64,000 nt of DNA from Iningainema tapete BLCC-T55 (GTDB lineage: Bacteria; Cyanobacteriota; Cyanobacteriia; Cyanobacteriales; Nostocaceae): the NCBI RefSeq assembly GCF_014698965.1, contig NZ_JACXAE010000048.1, forward strand, positions 1 through 64,000, read 5' to 3'. The position numbers and the translations under genes are program-made. The notes under the pieces are model-generated. The model searched no databases and was not told the origin of the DNA. It saw nothing but the letters and a program-made list of their open reading frames with translations. This document shows, piece after piece, positions 53,593 to 62,678 of this stretch. Each line of letters starts with the position of its first letter. The stretch's first letter is position 1.

Positions 53593-53832
53593 ATGAAAGC
53601 TCATAAGATAGAAACCGTTTTAACTGAAGATGGAATTCTGACACTACAGGGTTTACCTTTTCATGCTGGGGATGCTATAGAAGTGATTATTATAGAAACT
53701 AAAACTCCACAGCACAAAACTACACCGAACCTACAATCAGATACAAATCTTTATCCTTTACATGGTAAAGTATACCGTTATGATGACCCAACAGCACCAG
53801 TCGCTTTGGAAGATTGGGAATTCCTGCAATGA
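53593..53832 (+). CDS. Second VapB-like antitoxin (tandem copy, toxin lost)
   Basis: The 79-residue protein starts MKAHKIETVLTEDGILTLQG and matches the upstream antitoxin at most positions (HAGDAIEVIIIETKTPQHKT, YRYDDPTAPVALEDWEFL), so the two arose by duplication. Its stop overlaps the ATG of a ten-codon toxin stump, so it no longer has its own partner. It could still bind the toxin made upstream, or act as an unpaired antitoxin. Confidence 0.8.
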   Translation: MKAHKIETVLTEDGILTLQGLPFHAGDAIEVIIIETKTPQHKTTPNLQSDTNLYPLHGKVYRYDDPTAPVALEDWEFLQ

Positions 53833-53861
53833 TTGTACTTGACACTCAGATTAAATGCTAA
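53829..53861 (+). pseudogene. Stump of a second VapC toxin
   Basis: The ATG overlaps the antitoxin stop as in the intact pair, and the first codons (MIVLDTQI) match the intact toxin's MIVIDTHI, but the frame stops after ten codons (KC-stop). The rest of the toxin is missing; the AAA ATPase gene begins 84 bases later. Confidence 0.75.
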
Positions 53862-53945
53862 GGCAGAAATTGCTTAGATATTTTTTCGGAACACATAACA
53901 AGGCTAGTGTATATACTAGGGGTAAGCCTTGTTACGATGTTCTTT

Positions 53946-55253
53946 ATGGAACTGGATTTGCAAAAGTTTTATCAAGCTTGTAACCCCAGCAAGACCTTGG
54001 TAGTGAGCAATCCCCTGGATCGGCAATACTATATCGATTTTGCCTCAGTGCGGGGAGGTAGGATTATTGAAGAATTAAAGGAAAATATTACATTTTTTTC
54101 ACCTGATGAGCCGACGTGTGAACTGTTTACAGGACATATCGGCTGCGGTAAATCTACAGAACTATTGCGCCTGAAAGTAGAATTAGAGGAAAAAGACTTT
54201 CATGTAGTTTATTTCGAGTCCAGTCAAGATTTGGAAATGAGTGATGTGGATATCGCTGATATAATGCTAGCGATTGCCCATCAAGTCAGTGAAAGTCTTG
54301 AGAGCCAAGAAATATTACAACTCAGCGAACCTAAAGGTTTGAAAAGCTTACTGCTGGGTATCGCCAAACTATTTCAGGTAGAATTGGAGGTATCTGCTGA
54401 AGCAAAACTTCCGTTAGGTATTGGCAAGATTACAGCTAAGGCAAAAGACAGCCCAGAACTCCGTAATAAGTTAAGAGAATATCTCGGTCCGCGCACCAAA
54501 GGAATTTTAGATGCAATTAATGAGGAACTGCTGCAACCCGCTACCGAGAAACTAAAGCAACGGGGCAAAAAAGGACTAGTGGTAATTGTCGATAATCTTG
54601 ATCGCGTGGAAAGTTCTCAGAAACCTTGGGGACGATCGCAACCAGAATATCTCTTTGTAGATCGGGGCGAACAGTTACGTCAACTTAAATGCCATGTAGT
54701 TTACACTATGCCCCTATCGTTGAGGTTCTCCAATGATATTGAAAGATTAACCCAAAGATTTATGGTCAACCCCAAGGTACTGCCGATGGTACCCGTGCAA
54801 CAACGGGGTGGTATTGTCTGTGTGGAGGGGATGTATCTACTTAAACAGATGGTGCTAGCGAGAGCCTTCCCATTAATGCCCGAAGAGTACCGATTCGATT
54901 TAATTACAAAGGTTTTCGATAGTCCAGAAACTTTAGAGCGATTGTGTCGTGTCAGTGGTGGTCACGTCCGCGAGTTACTAATGTTACTTTACGATTGGAT
55001 TAAAAAAGAACGCCGACTACCCCTTTCCAAAAACATCTTGGAAAATGTGATTAAATTCCGGTGCAATCAAATGAAGTTGGCAATTACAGACTTAGAGTGG
55101 GAATTGCTACGCCAAGTGGCAAAAGATAAGCAGGTGCGGGGAGACGAAGACTATCGCAGTTTAGTTCACAGTCGATTTGTGTACGAATATTGTGATAGCG
55201 AGGGATCTTGGTTTGATATCAATCCGATTTTGGCAGAAGCCGCAGAATTTTAA
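53946..55253 (+). CDS. AAA/P-loop ATPase paired with STAND-WD40 protein
   Basis: This P-loop ATPase of about 435 residues has Walker A in LFTGHIGCGKSTELL (near residue 61), Walker B in GLVVIVDNLDRV (near 211), a His/Arg-rich sensor segment VSGGHVRELLMLLYDW and a C-terminal winged-helix-like end. Relatives begin M.L..FYQACNPSKTLV and read ...VRGG.II; ATG 53946 fits this, with an in-frame ATG at 53937 as an alternative. It is 8 bases from the next gene and so forms a two-gene operon with it. It is probably a nucleotide-dependent switch or loader; no nuclease or protease domain is visible. Confidence 0.85.
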   Translation: MELDLQKFYQACNPSKTLVVSNPLDRQYYIDFASVRGGRIIEELKENITFFSPDEPTCELFTGHIGCGKSTELLRLKVELEEKDFHVVYFESSQDLEMSDVDIADIMLAIAHQVSESLESQEILQLSEPKGLKSLLLGIAKLFQVELEVSAEAKLPLGIGKITAKAKDSPELRNKLREYLGPRTKGILDAINEELLQPATEKLKQRGKKGLVVIVDNLDRVESSQKPWGRSQPEYLFVDRGEQLRQLKCHVVYTMPLSLRFSNDIERLTQRFMVNPKVLPMVPVQQRGGIVCVEGMYLLKQMVLARAFPLMPEEYRFDLITKVFDSPETLERLCRVSGGHVRELLMLLYDWIKKERRLPLSKNILENVIKFRCNQMKLAITDLEWELLRQVAKDKQVRGDEDYRSLVHSRFVYEYCDSEGSWFDINPILAEAAEF

Positions 55254-55261
55254 CAGGAAAA

Positions 55262-58200
55262 ATGAATCAGGCACTTCAACCACAAGATACCACAGCTTTT
55301 AACGAAAATTCCCTACAGGAGTTGAGTTGGGCGATTGAAAGTTCCAACGGAGAATTTTCGCTGATTCTGGCGCACTGTAATTCGGCAAGTTTGCAGCGCC
55401 GCCTGATGCAAAGATTGCTTGAATCTGTGAGAGTAGAAATCCGCTCGCTACTTCTGGATAAATCCGTCAAAACTCTCTACACAACAATTCAAGCTGAACT
55501 AGGCGATGAGCATCCCCAGGCTTTAGTAGTTTCTGGCTTAGAGTCTGTAAAGACGATTGATTCTTTACTCAAGGGTGCAAACCAAGTACGGGAAGAATTT
55601 CGCAAAAATTTTCCCTTCCCAGTAGTGTTGTGGGTAACAGACGAAGTACTGCAAAAGCTGATTCGCTTAGCGCAAGATCTTCAAAGTTGGACGACAACAG
55701 TTAAGTTTGCCATCCCTACCGATGATTTAATTCAATATATTCAGCAAACCGCTGATGAAGTTTTTGCCAAAGTTTTAGCAGTAGGAGCAGGCAGATTTCT
55801 CGATAACACCGTCCTTAATTTGGGAATTGGCTCCCCACGACGTACAGAATTAGAGTTAGCACGGGTGGAACTGCAAAATCGCGGTGTAGTATTGCACCCA
55901 GAAATAGAAGCAAGTTTAGAGTTCGTCTTAGGTCGAGATGCTCATAGCTCAATGGAGCAGTCTCGGCAACATTACGAACGCAGTTTAGCACTTTTGCCCA
56001 CTTCCCACTCTCCCCTGCCAAAATTTCTAGAGCAACGCGCCTGTCTACTTTACTGCATGGGTTTGTGGTGGCGTACTTACGCCGTGCTGCATCACACCGA
56101 AAGCGATCGCGCTCGTGAAGAAGCCAAAGATTATTTTCAGGAATGTATAACCGTATTCGAGCAAGCCGGAAGGGAAGATTTAGTAGCTAATTTTATCAAT
56201 GGTTTGGGAGCAGTACTACAACGCCTCCAGCATTGGGATGAGTTAGAAGCGGTGGCAAAAAGAGCAATAACTCTGCATCATACCTATCCGCATCAGTTTA
56301 GATTAGCAAGAGCCTATGGCTTTCTGGCTGAGGTAGAAATCGCCAAATCTGCTTGGATAGAAGCTCAAAATGCGGCACAACAAGCACTCTTAGTTTTAGA
56401 TAATGCCGCATCCGCAGCCGAAAATTCTGTATCATCGGAGACAATTGCCGATTTGGAATGGGAGCAGGCGTCTCATCGTGGTTGGTATTTGTTTGCTTTA
56501 GCAAGGACGCAGTTGGCACTAGGGGAGAATAAAGAAGCGATCGCCTGCTTAGAAACTGCCAAAGCACAAACCAAACAGCAGTACGATCCAGAGCTTTACA
56601 TTTGGATTTTGCAGGAGTTACGTAACAGTTACTTTGAACAAGGTGAATATCTTAAAGCATTTAATCTTAAACTTGAACAGCGAGCGAGCGAGCAAAAGTA
56701 TGGTTTCCGTGCTTTTATTGGTGCGGGAAGGTTGCAGCCAAAGCAACAGGTGAAAAATCCCGCTTTAGCACTGGTAGAACAGGAAGAAACAGTAGCTCAA
56801 GAAATCGCCGCTACGGGAAGAGAACAAGATGTTAAGCGTCTCGTCGAACGTATGGGTTGTGCCGATCGCAAACTGACGATTATTTACGGGCAGTCTGGTG
56901 TAGGCAAGAGTTCGATTTTGCAAGCTGGTTTAATACCAGCACTGCAACACAAAGCGATCGGCACTCGTGATGTTGTACCTGTTTTGCAGCAAGTTTATCC
57001 CGATTGGATTCGGGAACTGGGCGATCGTTTAAGTGAGGCTATTGCACCTTGGCAAAACTCTATACTGGAGGGAGTAGGGAGTGGAACCAGCGCTATCCTC
57101 AACCAATTGCGCACAAACGCTGACAACGAACTCCTGACAGTTTTAATCTTCGATCAATTTGAAGAATTTTTCTTTGTTTATAAAGATCCAAAACAAAGGC
57201 TAACTTTTTATAACTTTTTACGGGAATGTTTGGATGTTGCCCACGTTAGAGTCATCCTGTCATTAAGAGAAGATTACTTATATTATCTGTTAGAGTGTAA
57301 CGAGCGCCTCACAAATTTAGAAGTCATTAACAATAACATTCTGGACAAAGATATTCTTTATTACTTGGGTAATTTTTCCCGCTCAGACACCAAAGCATTA
57401 ATTCAAAGCTTTACTCAAACAACCCGATTGTTTTTAGAGCCATCACTAATAGATCAATTAGTAGAAGATTTAGCCGGAGATTTTGGCGAAATCCGTCCGA
57501 TTGAGTTGCAGGTAGTGGGGACACAATTGCAAACCGAGAAAATTACTAAGCTAGAAAAATATCGAGAAAAAGGTCCCAAGGAAAAGTTGGTAGAGCGATT
57601 TCTCGAAGAAGTTGTCAAAGATTGCGGCGGTGAAAATGCGCAGATTGCTAACTTAGTATTGTACTTGCTTACAGATGAAAATAACACTCGCCCCCTCAAA
57701 ACTCGTGCTGATTTGGAATTAGAACTAGAGGTAAAACCTGACAAACTCGATTTAGTTTTACTTATTTTAGTCAAATCAGGATTGGTATTTAAAGTGCCAG
57801 CAATTCCTACCGATCGCTATCAACTGGTACACGATTATTTAGTCCCATTTGTTCGCCAACAACAATCAGAGAAATTAATTGCCGAACTAGAAAAGGAGAG
57901 AGAGCAACGCAAGCTAACAGAAGCAAAGCTCCTGAAGGTGACGCAAAGGCAATTGCGAGATGCGCGTCGGGCAACCTTAACCTTAGTATCATTATTGCTC
58001 TTAATCAGTGGAGTTGCCACCATCGCAACATTAATAGGGATAAACACATACATCTCCAATCTCACTTACGCTTCAAAAAGTAAAACACAGCTTGATCAGT
58101 TGGTATCTGCTCTCCAAGCAGGAAAACTACTGAAACAGTACTCTCTTGGTGCAGTAACTGATACTCAGTTGTTGACTGTTAGCCAATTGAATAATGCAGT

Positions 58201-61200
58201 TAATGAACTTAAAGAGCGCAATCGTTTGGAGGGACATTCTAGTAGTATCACCTTTGTTACTTTCAGTTCCGACGGGAAGATGATAGCGACAGCGAGTGAG
58301 GATAAAACTGCAAAAATATGGAGCATTAATGGTAAAGAAATCAAAACTTTAAAGCACACTGATAGCGTCACCAGTGTCACTTTTAGTTCTGATGATAAGT
58401 GGATAGCAACAGCTAGTAAAGATAAAACAGCGAAAATATGGAGTAATAATGGCAAGGAAATCAGGGAAATCACTTCCTTGAGGCATAAAGATACCGTCAC
58501 TAGTGTTGCATTTAACCCTGATAGTAAGATGCTTGCTACAGGAAGTAAGGACAAAACTGTGAAACTTTGGAGTCTGAATGGTAGAGAAATTAAATCTTTG
58601 CCACACAGCGCTCGCATTATCAGTGTCAGTTTCAGTCCTGATGGTAAAATAATTGCTGCAGCAGGTAAAGACGACAAAGTGAAACTTTGGAGCAGTGATG
58701 GTAAAGAGATTGGAACCATCAATAACTATGGAACTCTCAGCATGAGTTTCAAATCCGATGGAAAAACCCTGATGTTTGCCAATAAAGATGGAACTGTGAA
58801 GTACTATTCTTTTGATGGCAAACTAATTAAAACTTTTAGGGATAAAAATTATAATACTTATAATTTCGCTTGGATGAGTATCAGTTCTGACGGTAAGCAA
58901 GTTGCTGGTATTACGACAAAAATAGTGCCGCCCACCCTAAGCATAGTAAAGACAACAAGTGACGGCAGGCAACGGTTCGACATAGATCAACCAGGACACA
59001 GGGACGATATCACTTACCTCAGTTTAAGTTCTGATGGTAAACTTCTGGCTTCAGCTAGTAAAGATAATACTGTAAAACTCTGGAGCATCGAAAGAGAAGA
59101 TTTCAGTGATATAGGCAGCAGAACTGAGTTTAGCCCCGATCATCAAACTATTGCTGCTAGTGTTGGTAATAACAAGGTAAAACTCTGGCGACGTGATGGC
59201 ACTTTATTTCAAACTTTTCCGGGAGACGGTTCGCTTCTAAGTTTCAGTCCCGACAGTAAAAGTCTGATTACAGGTAGTGCTAATGACTTAGTGAATATTT
59301 GGGATTTTGAGAGTAGAAAAATCAAAACTTTGCCAGGATTTAGTAATAGAATCACCAGCCTTGGTATTAGTCCTAATGGCAAAATTATTGCCGCTGCTAG
59401 TCTAGATAACACTGTGCATCTCTGGAAAAGTGATGGTACTCCAATTAAAACCTTTTCTGGGCATAATGATACAATCACAAGCATTAGTTTCAGTCCTAAT
59501 AACGAGATAATTGCTACGGTTGGTAATGACAATGTAGTAAAACTTTGGCAGAGTGACGGTACTCCGCTCAAAACCTTGCTAGGGCATACTAATCAAATTA
59601 ACGAAGTTATTTTCAGTCCTGATAGTGAGATGATTGCTACTATTGGTGATGACAACTTAGTAAAGCTTTGGAAAAGTGACGGCACTCTAATCAAAACCTT
59701 ATTTGGACATCCTGATGCAATTACAAGTGTCAAGTTCAGCCCTAATAGCCAGATTATTGCCTCAATCAGTCAGGGTGATAATGGTAAAAACAGCGAGATC
59801 AGACTTTGGCAGAGCAATGGTAATTCGATAGGGCAGCCTATATATAACTATGGCATTGAAAGCATTACTTTTAGTCATGACAGCAATATTGTTGCCTCTA
59901 TTAATAGTGACAATACTGTTAAACTCTGGAAACTTGACGGTCAATTAAGAGCTACTTTGAGAGGACATCAAGATAAAATAAATGAACTGAGTTTCAGTCC
60001 TGATGGCAAAACCATTGCTACTGCAAGTGATGACAACACCGTAAAACTTTGGGATTTGACTGGAAAAGAAATTATAACTTTCGGGGAACATAGCGATAAA
60101 GTTAAGAGCTTTAGTTTCAGTCCTGACGGCAAAAAAATTGTCTCTGCCAGTAATGACAAAACTGTGAAAATCTGGAACAGCAGTAATGGCAAGGAAATCA
60201 AAACATTCCCCCCTTTACAAGTTGAGCGTGGTCAAGTTCTTAGTGTCAAGTTCAGCACTGATGGCAAAATTATCGCTTCTGTAGGTCCTGCTGATAAGCA
60301 GTCTAGTAGATACAACTACATAGTGAAACTTTGGAGCAGTAACGGCAAGCAAGAAATACAAACTCTTCAAGGGCATAGTAATGGAGTTAATAACTTCAGT
60401 TTTAGTGATAATGGCAGGACAGTTGCTTTTGTCAGAAAAGAAGATGCTTTAAAACTTTGGAGTATTAATGGGAATTTGCTTGCTACCCTTAAGGGACATA
60501 GTGACTGGATTAATAGTGTAAGTTTCAGTCCTGATGGGAAGATGATTGCTTCTGCCAGTGATGACACAACGGTTAAACTTTGGAGTAGTGATGGTAAGGA
60601 AATAAAAACATTAAGAGATCATAGCGAGAAGGTTAACAGCGTCAGTTTCAGCCCTGATGGTGATACAATCGCCTCTGCGAGTGCCGACAAAACTGTGAAA
60701 CTATGGAACCACGAAGGTATATTCATAAAAGATATCGTTGGGAGTGATAGTATAACCAGCATCACCTTTAGCCAAGATGGTCATAAGATAGCCACACTTA
60801 GTAGTGATAGTAAAATAAAACTACTACGGAGTTGGAACGGTCAAGAACTTAAAACTCTCGAAGGATACCCTTCTGGGTATAACAGCTTGAGTTTCAGCCC
60901 TGATGGAAATATGCTAGCTTTTCCCTCCTATGATAAGCGTGTAACTACATATCTTCTCAACCCGATTTGGTTTAAAGAGTCAGCCGATTTTATTAGTAGC
61001 TATCCACTGAGTAATGTTAATTTTAGTTCTGACAGCAAGGCTATAGCTGTCGCTGGTAACAATAAAGTACTAATCTGGGATTTTTTGAATTTAGATAACC
61101 TTTTAGTGCAAGGTTGTAATCAGGCGCGTGATTATCTCAAAAATAATCCCAAAGTCAAAGACAGCGATCGCACTCTCTGCGACGACATCAGCACCCAAAG

Positions 61201-61210
61201 CGTGAAGTAA
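55262..61210 (+). CDS. Giant STAND-type NTPase: N-terminal module, TPR, nSTAND1, TM, ~21 WD40 repeats
   Basis: The 1982-residue protein has, in order, an N-terminal P-loop-like strand/helix module (1-200), TPR-like helices (225-450), an nSTAND1 NTPase (Walker A IYGQSGVGKSS near 543-551; Walker B LIFDQFEEFF near 629) and a membrane helix near 904-930 (LTLVSLLLLISGVATIATLI). About 21 WD40 repeats follow from residue 985, counted by (V/I)K(L/I)W ends, room for three propellers. It closes with CNQARDYLKNNPKVKDSDRT and Cys, as in the AAA-WD40 protein upstream. STAND NTPases act as ligand-triggered switches in signalling and in phage defence. No known effector domain is seen; the paired ATPase or the N-terminal module may be the output. 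Confidence 0.9.
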   Translation: MNQALQPQDTTAFNENSLQELSWAIESSNGEFSLILAHCNSASLQRRLMQRLLESVRVEIRSLLLDKSVKTLYTTIQAELGDEHPQALVVSGLESVKTIDSLLKGANQVREEFRKNFPFPVVLWVTDEVLQKLIRLAQDLQSWTTTVKFAIPTDDLIQYIQQTADEVFAKVLAVGAGRFLDNTVLNLGIGSPRRTELELARVELQNRGVVLHPEIEASLEFVLGRDAHSSMEQSRQHYERSLALLPTSHSPLPKFLEQRACLLYCMGLWWRTYAVLHHTESDRAREEAKDYFQECITVFEQAGREDLVANFINGLGAVLQRLQHWDELEAVAKRAITLHHTYPHQFRLARAYGFLAEVEIAKSAWIEAQNAAQQALLVLDNAASAAENSVSSETIADLEWEQASHRGWYLFALARTQLALGENKEAIACLETAKAQTKQQYDPELYIWILQELRNSYFEQGEYLKAFNLKLEQRASEQKYGFRAFIGAGRLQPKQQVKNPALALVEQEETVAQEIAATGREQDVKRLVERMGCADRKLTIIYGQSGVGKSSILQAGLIPALQHKAIGTRDVVPVLQQVYPDWIRELGDRLSEAIAPWQNSILEGVGSGTSAILNQLRTNADNELLTVLIFDQFEEFFFVYKDPKQRLTFYNFLRECLDVAHVRVILSLREDYLYYLLECNERLTNLEVINNNILDKDILYYLGNFSRSDTKALIQSFTQTTRLFLEPSLIDQLVEDLAGDFGEIRPIELQVVGTQLQTEKITKLEKYREKGPKEKLVERFLEEVVKDCGGENAQIANLVLYLLTDENNTRPLKTRADLELELEVKPDKLDLVLLILVKSGLVFKVPAIPTDRYQLVHDYLVPFVRQQQSEKLIAELEKEREQRKLTEAKLLKVTQRQLRDARRATLTLVSLLLLISGVATIATLIGINTYISNLTYASKSKTQLDQLVSALQAGKLLKQYSLGAVTDTQLLTVSQLNNAVNELKERNRLEGHSSSITFVTFSSDGKMIATASEDKTAKIWSINGKEIKTLKHTDSVTSVTFSSDDKWIATASKDKTAKIWSNNGKEIREITSLRHKDTVTSVAFNPDSKMLATGSKDKTVKLWSLNGREIKSLPHSARIISVSFSPDGKIIAAAGKDDKVKLWSSDGKEIGTINNYGTLSMSFKSDGKTLMFANKDGTVKYYSFDGKLIKTFRDKNYNTYNFAWMSISSDGKQVAGITTKIVPPTLSIVKTTSDGRQRFDIDQPGHRDDITYLSLSSDGKLLASASKDNTVKLWSIEREDFSDIGSRTEFSPDHQTIAASVGNNKVKLWRRDGTLFQTFPGDGSLLSFSPDSKSLITGSANDLVNIWDFESRKIKTLPGFSNRITSLGISPNGKIIAAASLDNTVHLWKSDGTPIKTFSGHNDTITSISFSPNNEIIATVGNDNVVKLWQSDGTPLKTLLGHTNQINEVIFSPDSEMIATIGDDNLVKLWKSDGTLIKTLFGHPDAITSVKFSPNSQIIASISQGDNGKNSEIRLWQSNGNSIGQPIYNYGIESITFSHDSNIVASINSDNTVKLWKLDGQLRATLRGHQDKINELSFSPDGKTIATASDDNTVKLWDLTGKEIITFGEHSDKVKSFSFSPDGKKIVSASNDKTVKIWNSSNGKEIKTFPPLQVERGQVLSVKFSTDGKIIASVGPADKQSSRYNYIVKLWSSNGKQEIQTLQGHSNGVNNFSFSDNGRTVAFVRKEDALKLWSINGNLLATLKGHSDWINSVSFSPDGKMIASASDDTTVKLWSSDGKEIKTLRDHSEKVNSVSFSPDGDTIASASADKTVKLWNHEGIFIKDIVGSDSITSITFSQDGHKIATLSSDSKIKLLRSWNGQELKTLEGYPSGYNSLSFSPDGNMLAFPSYDKRVTTYLLNPIWFKESADFISSYPLSNVNFSSDSKAIAVAGNNKVLIWDFLNLDNLLVQGCNQARDYLKNNPKVKDSDRTLCDDISTQSVK

Positions 61211-61409
61211 CTTGCTAGTTTGAAAAAATCCGTGCGATCGCTGCTTAATCTTAATTCACCTGGACATAGCGCTCTATTCATCCACCAAGAGCGAATGATA
61301 GACGGCAAGATGCTCTAGAGATGTGCTTGGTACTAACTTCACCTGGGCGATCACTAATTCTTATTTTAAAAAAAGAGGTATAACTAAAATAAGATTCTAA
61401 ATTCAAAGT

Positions 61410-61433
61410 CTTATTTCACTAGAGTGAAATAAG
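61410..61433. terminator. Hairpin after the STAND-WD40 gene
   Basis: CTTATTTCACT-AG-AGTGAAATAAG is an exact 11-bp inverted repeat about 200 bases after the stop. It is AT-rich and lacks a T-run, so a terminator role is uncertain. Confidence 0.35.
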
Positions 61434-61448
61434 AGTCGCATCTAAGTC

Positions 61449-61501
61449 AGTATTTTTTTGTTTTGTTCGTAGTAAGGACTTAAGTCCTCATCACTTTGAA
61501 T
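61449..61501. repeat. 53-bp dispersed repeat, copy 2
   Basis: It matches 53522-53574 at 51 of 53 positions by hand count, in the same orientation, with the palindrome TAAGGACTTAAGTCCTCA in the centre. Confidence 0.88.
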
Positions 61502-62085
61502 AGTCAATCTTAATGGACTTGAGCTATTAACTCTGAGTTTCAATAGGCGCTCATTTTTACTGATGGGAATGACAAATTAAAAGTGTGTAATTATACTGTT
61601 ATAGACACAGATTATACATGATTATAATTTGGCAATATATTTTGTTTTTTTTGTATTACATGACTACAAAAATTAGAAATATGAATTAACAATTAAGTTA
61701 CCTTCATAATTTTTTTATGTATAAAAATTAACTATTTTATAATTTACACCTTACTTCTTTAAAAGAAATAAAATACTACTAGTAGTGTTCTGCATACTTA
61801 TTTAGCAAAAGTAAACTTTTTAAGTAAAAATTCTAATCGTATGTATTTTTTAGTACTTGAATTATAAATATTGTGAAGTCAATCAGTATATTGACTGACA
61901 TCATTTTTAAAGTTTAGATATAGTTAAGTAAATTTGACATCTAATGTGGTACTATTAGTAATAAATGCAGTATGAAATTAGACAAGAAACTGGGGTAAAT
62001 CAGCCACAGAAATTAATCACAGGAGTGGTATAAGCAATGTGTAGTTTTACTACAATAAAATTTGGTGAAGAACAACATAGATAGA

Positions 62086-62241
62086 ATGTTGAGACTGATG
62101 ACGCTATTAGTGTTGTACACCACAATTGTTTGTGCTATGTTATGTACTAGTTCAGTTAGTCATACAGTAAAAATTGTCAATGAACTAACACAAACGCACA
62201 CAAAGTATTTCAGGCTAAGAAATTTAATAGTGTCTGGTTAA
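62086..62241 (+). CDS. Possible 51-residue peptide with hydrophobic N-terminus
   Basis: MLRLMTLLVLYTTIVCAMLC is a signal- or membrane-like start, followed by a short polar tail (KIVNELTQTHTKYFRLRNLI). No ribosome site of note and no family recognised. Weak candidate. Confidence 0.25.
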   Translation: MLRLMTLLVLYTTIVCAMLCTSSVSHTVKIVNELTQTHTKYFRLRNLIVSG

Positions 62242-62604
62242 TTAAGGAGATGGGCTTTGATGGTTATTTTGATCTCGGTCCCTCCAGCGCAAGCTTCCTT
62301 TGTGGAAGCTCGAATTAAGCAGCTAGGTGTATCTGCTTGATAATTAAATTTGCTTAATGATTTCAATTTTATATTGTGTTTGCACCTTTTTTTATAAATG
62401 CATCTATCAATGGACATAAAATGCAGTCTCATGATTAAACAACAGGAGCGAATCTGCATTTATAGAGGCACACAATATATCAATGGATGAGACACTACCC
62501 CAAAACCATTGACAACTCATGGGAAAAGCATTTATAAATCATGCGTACATATCGCTGGTTAATAGTTAACAGTTAACTGTCACTACTAGTTATCAATGCT
62601 GGAA

Positions 62605-62640
62605 AAAACACAGAAGTTAATATGATGACTTCTGTGTTTT
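62605..62640 (+). terminator. Hairpin with T-tract before the sugar dehydrogenase
   Basis: AAAACACAGAAGT pairs with ACTTCTGTGTTTT around a 10-base loop, an exact 13-bp stem ending in T. It lies 38 bases before the ATG, so it may end an upstream transcript or act in the leader of the dehydrogenase mRNA. Confidence 0.6.
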
Positions 62641-62678
62641 CAACTGCCATAAATTTTTTCTGATTCAGGTGATTTAAT

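Larger units (their letters stand above)
61502..62678. other. AT-rich gene-poor stretch
   Basis: About 1.2 kb of AT-rich DNA lies before the sugar dehydrogenase. It holds one possible small gene (62086-62241), a short inverted repeat AGCTTCC/GGAAGCT near 62290 and a terminator-like hairpin at 62605-62640. A 26-codon frame near 62260 reads like a lipoprotein or signal end (VILISVPPAQAS) but is too short to call. Confidence 0.5.

Noticed and set aside
55276-60567. Several minus-strand frames inside the STAND-WD40 gene
   Set aside because: They mirror the regular WD40 codon pattern and have no start signals; they are shadows of the large gene.
62238-62459. 73-codon minus-strand frame in the gene-poor region
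   Set aside because: No ribosome site, no motif and it overlaps a better-looking plus-strand candidate.
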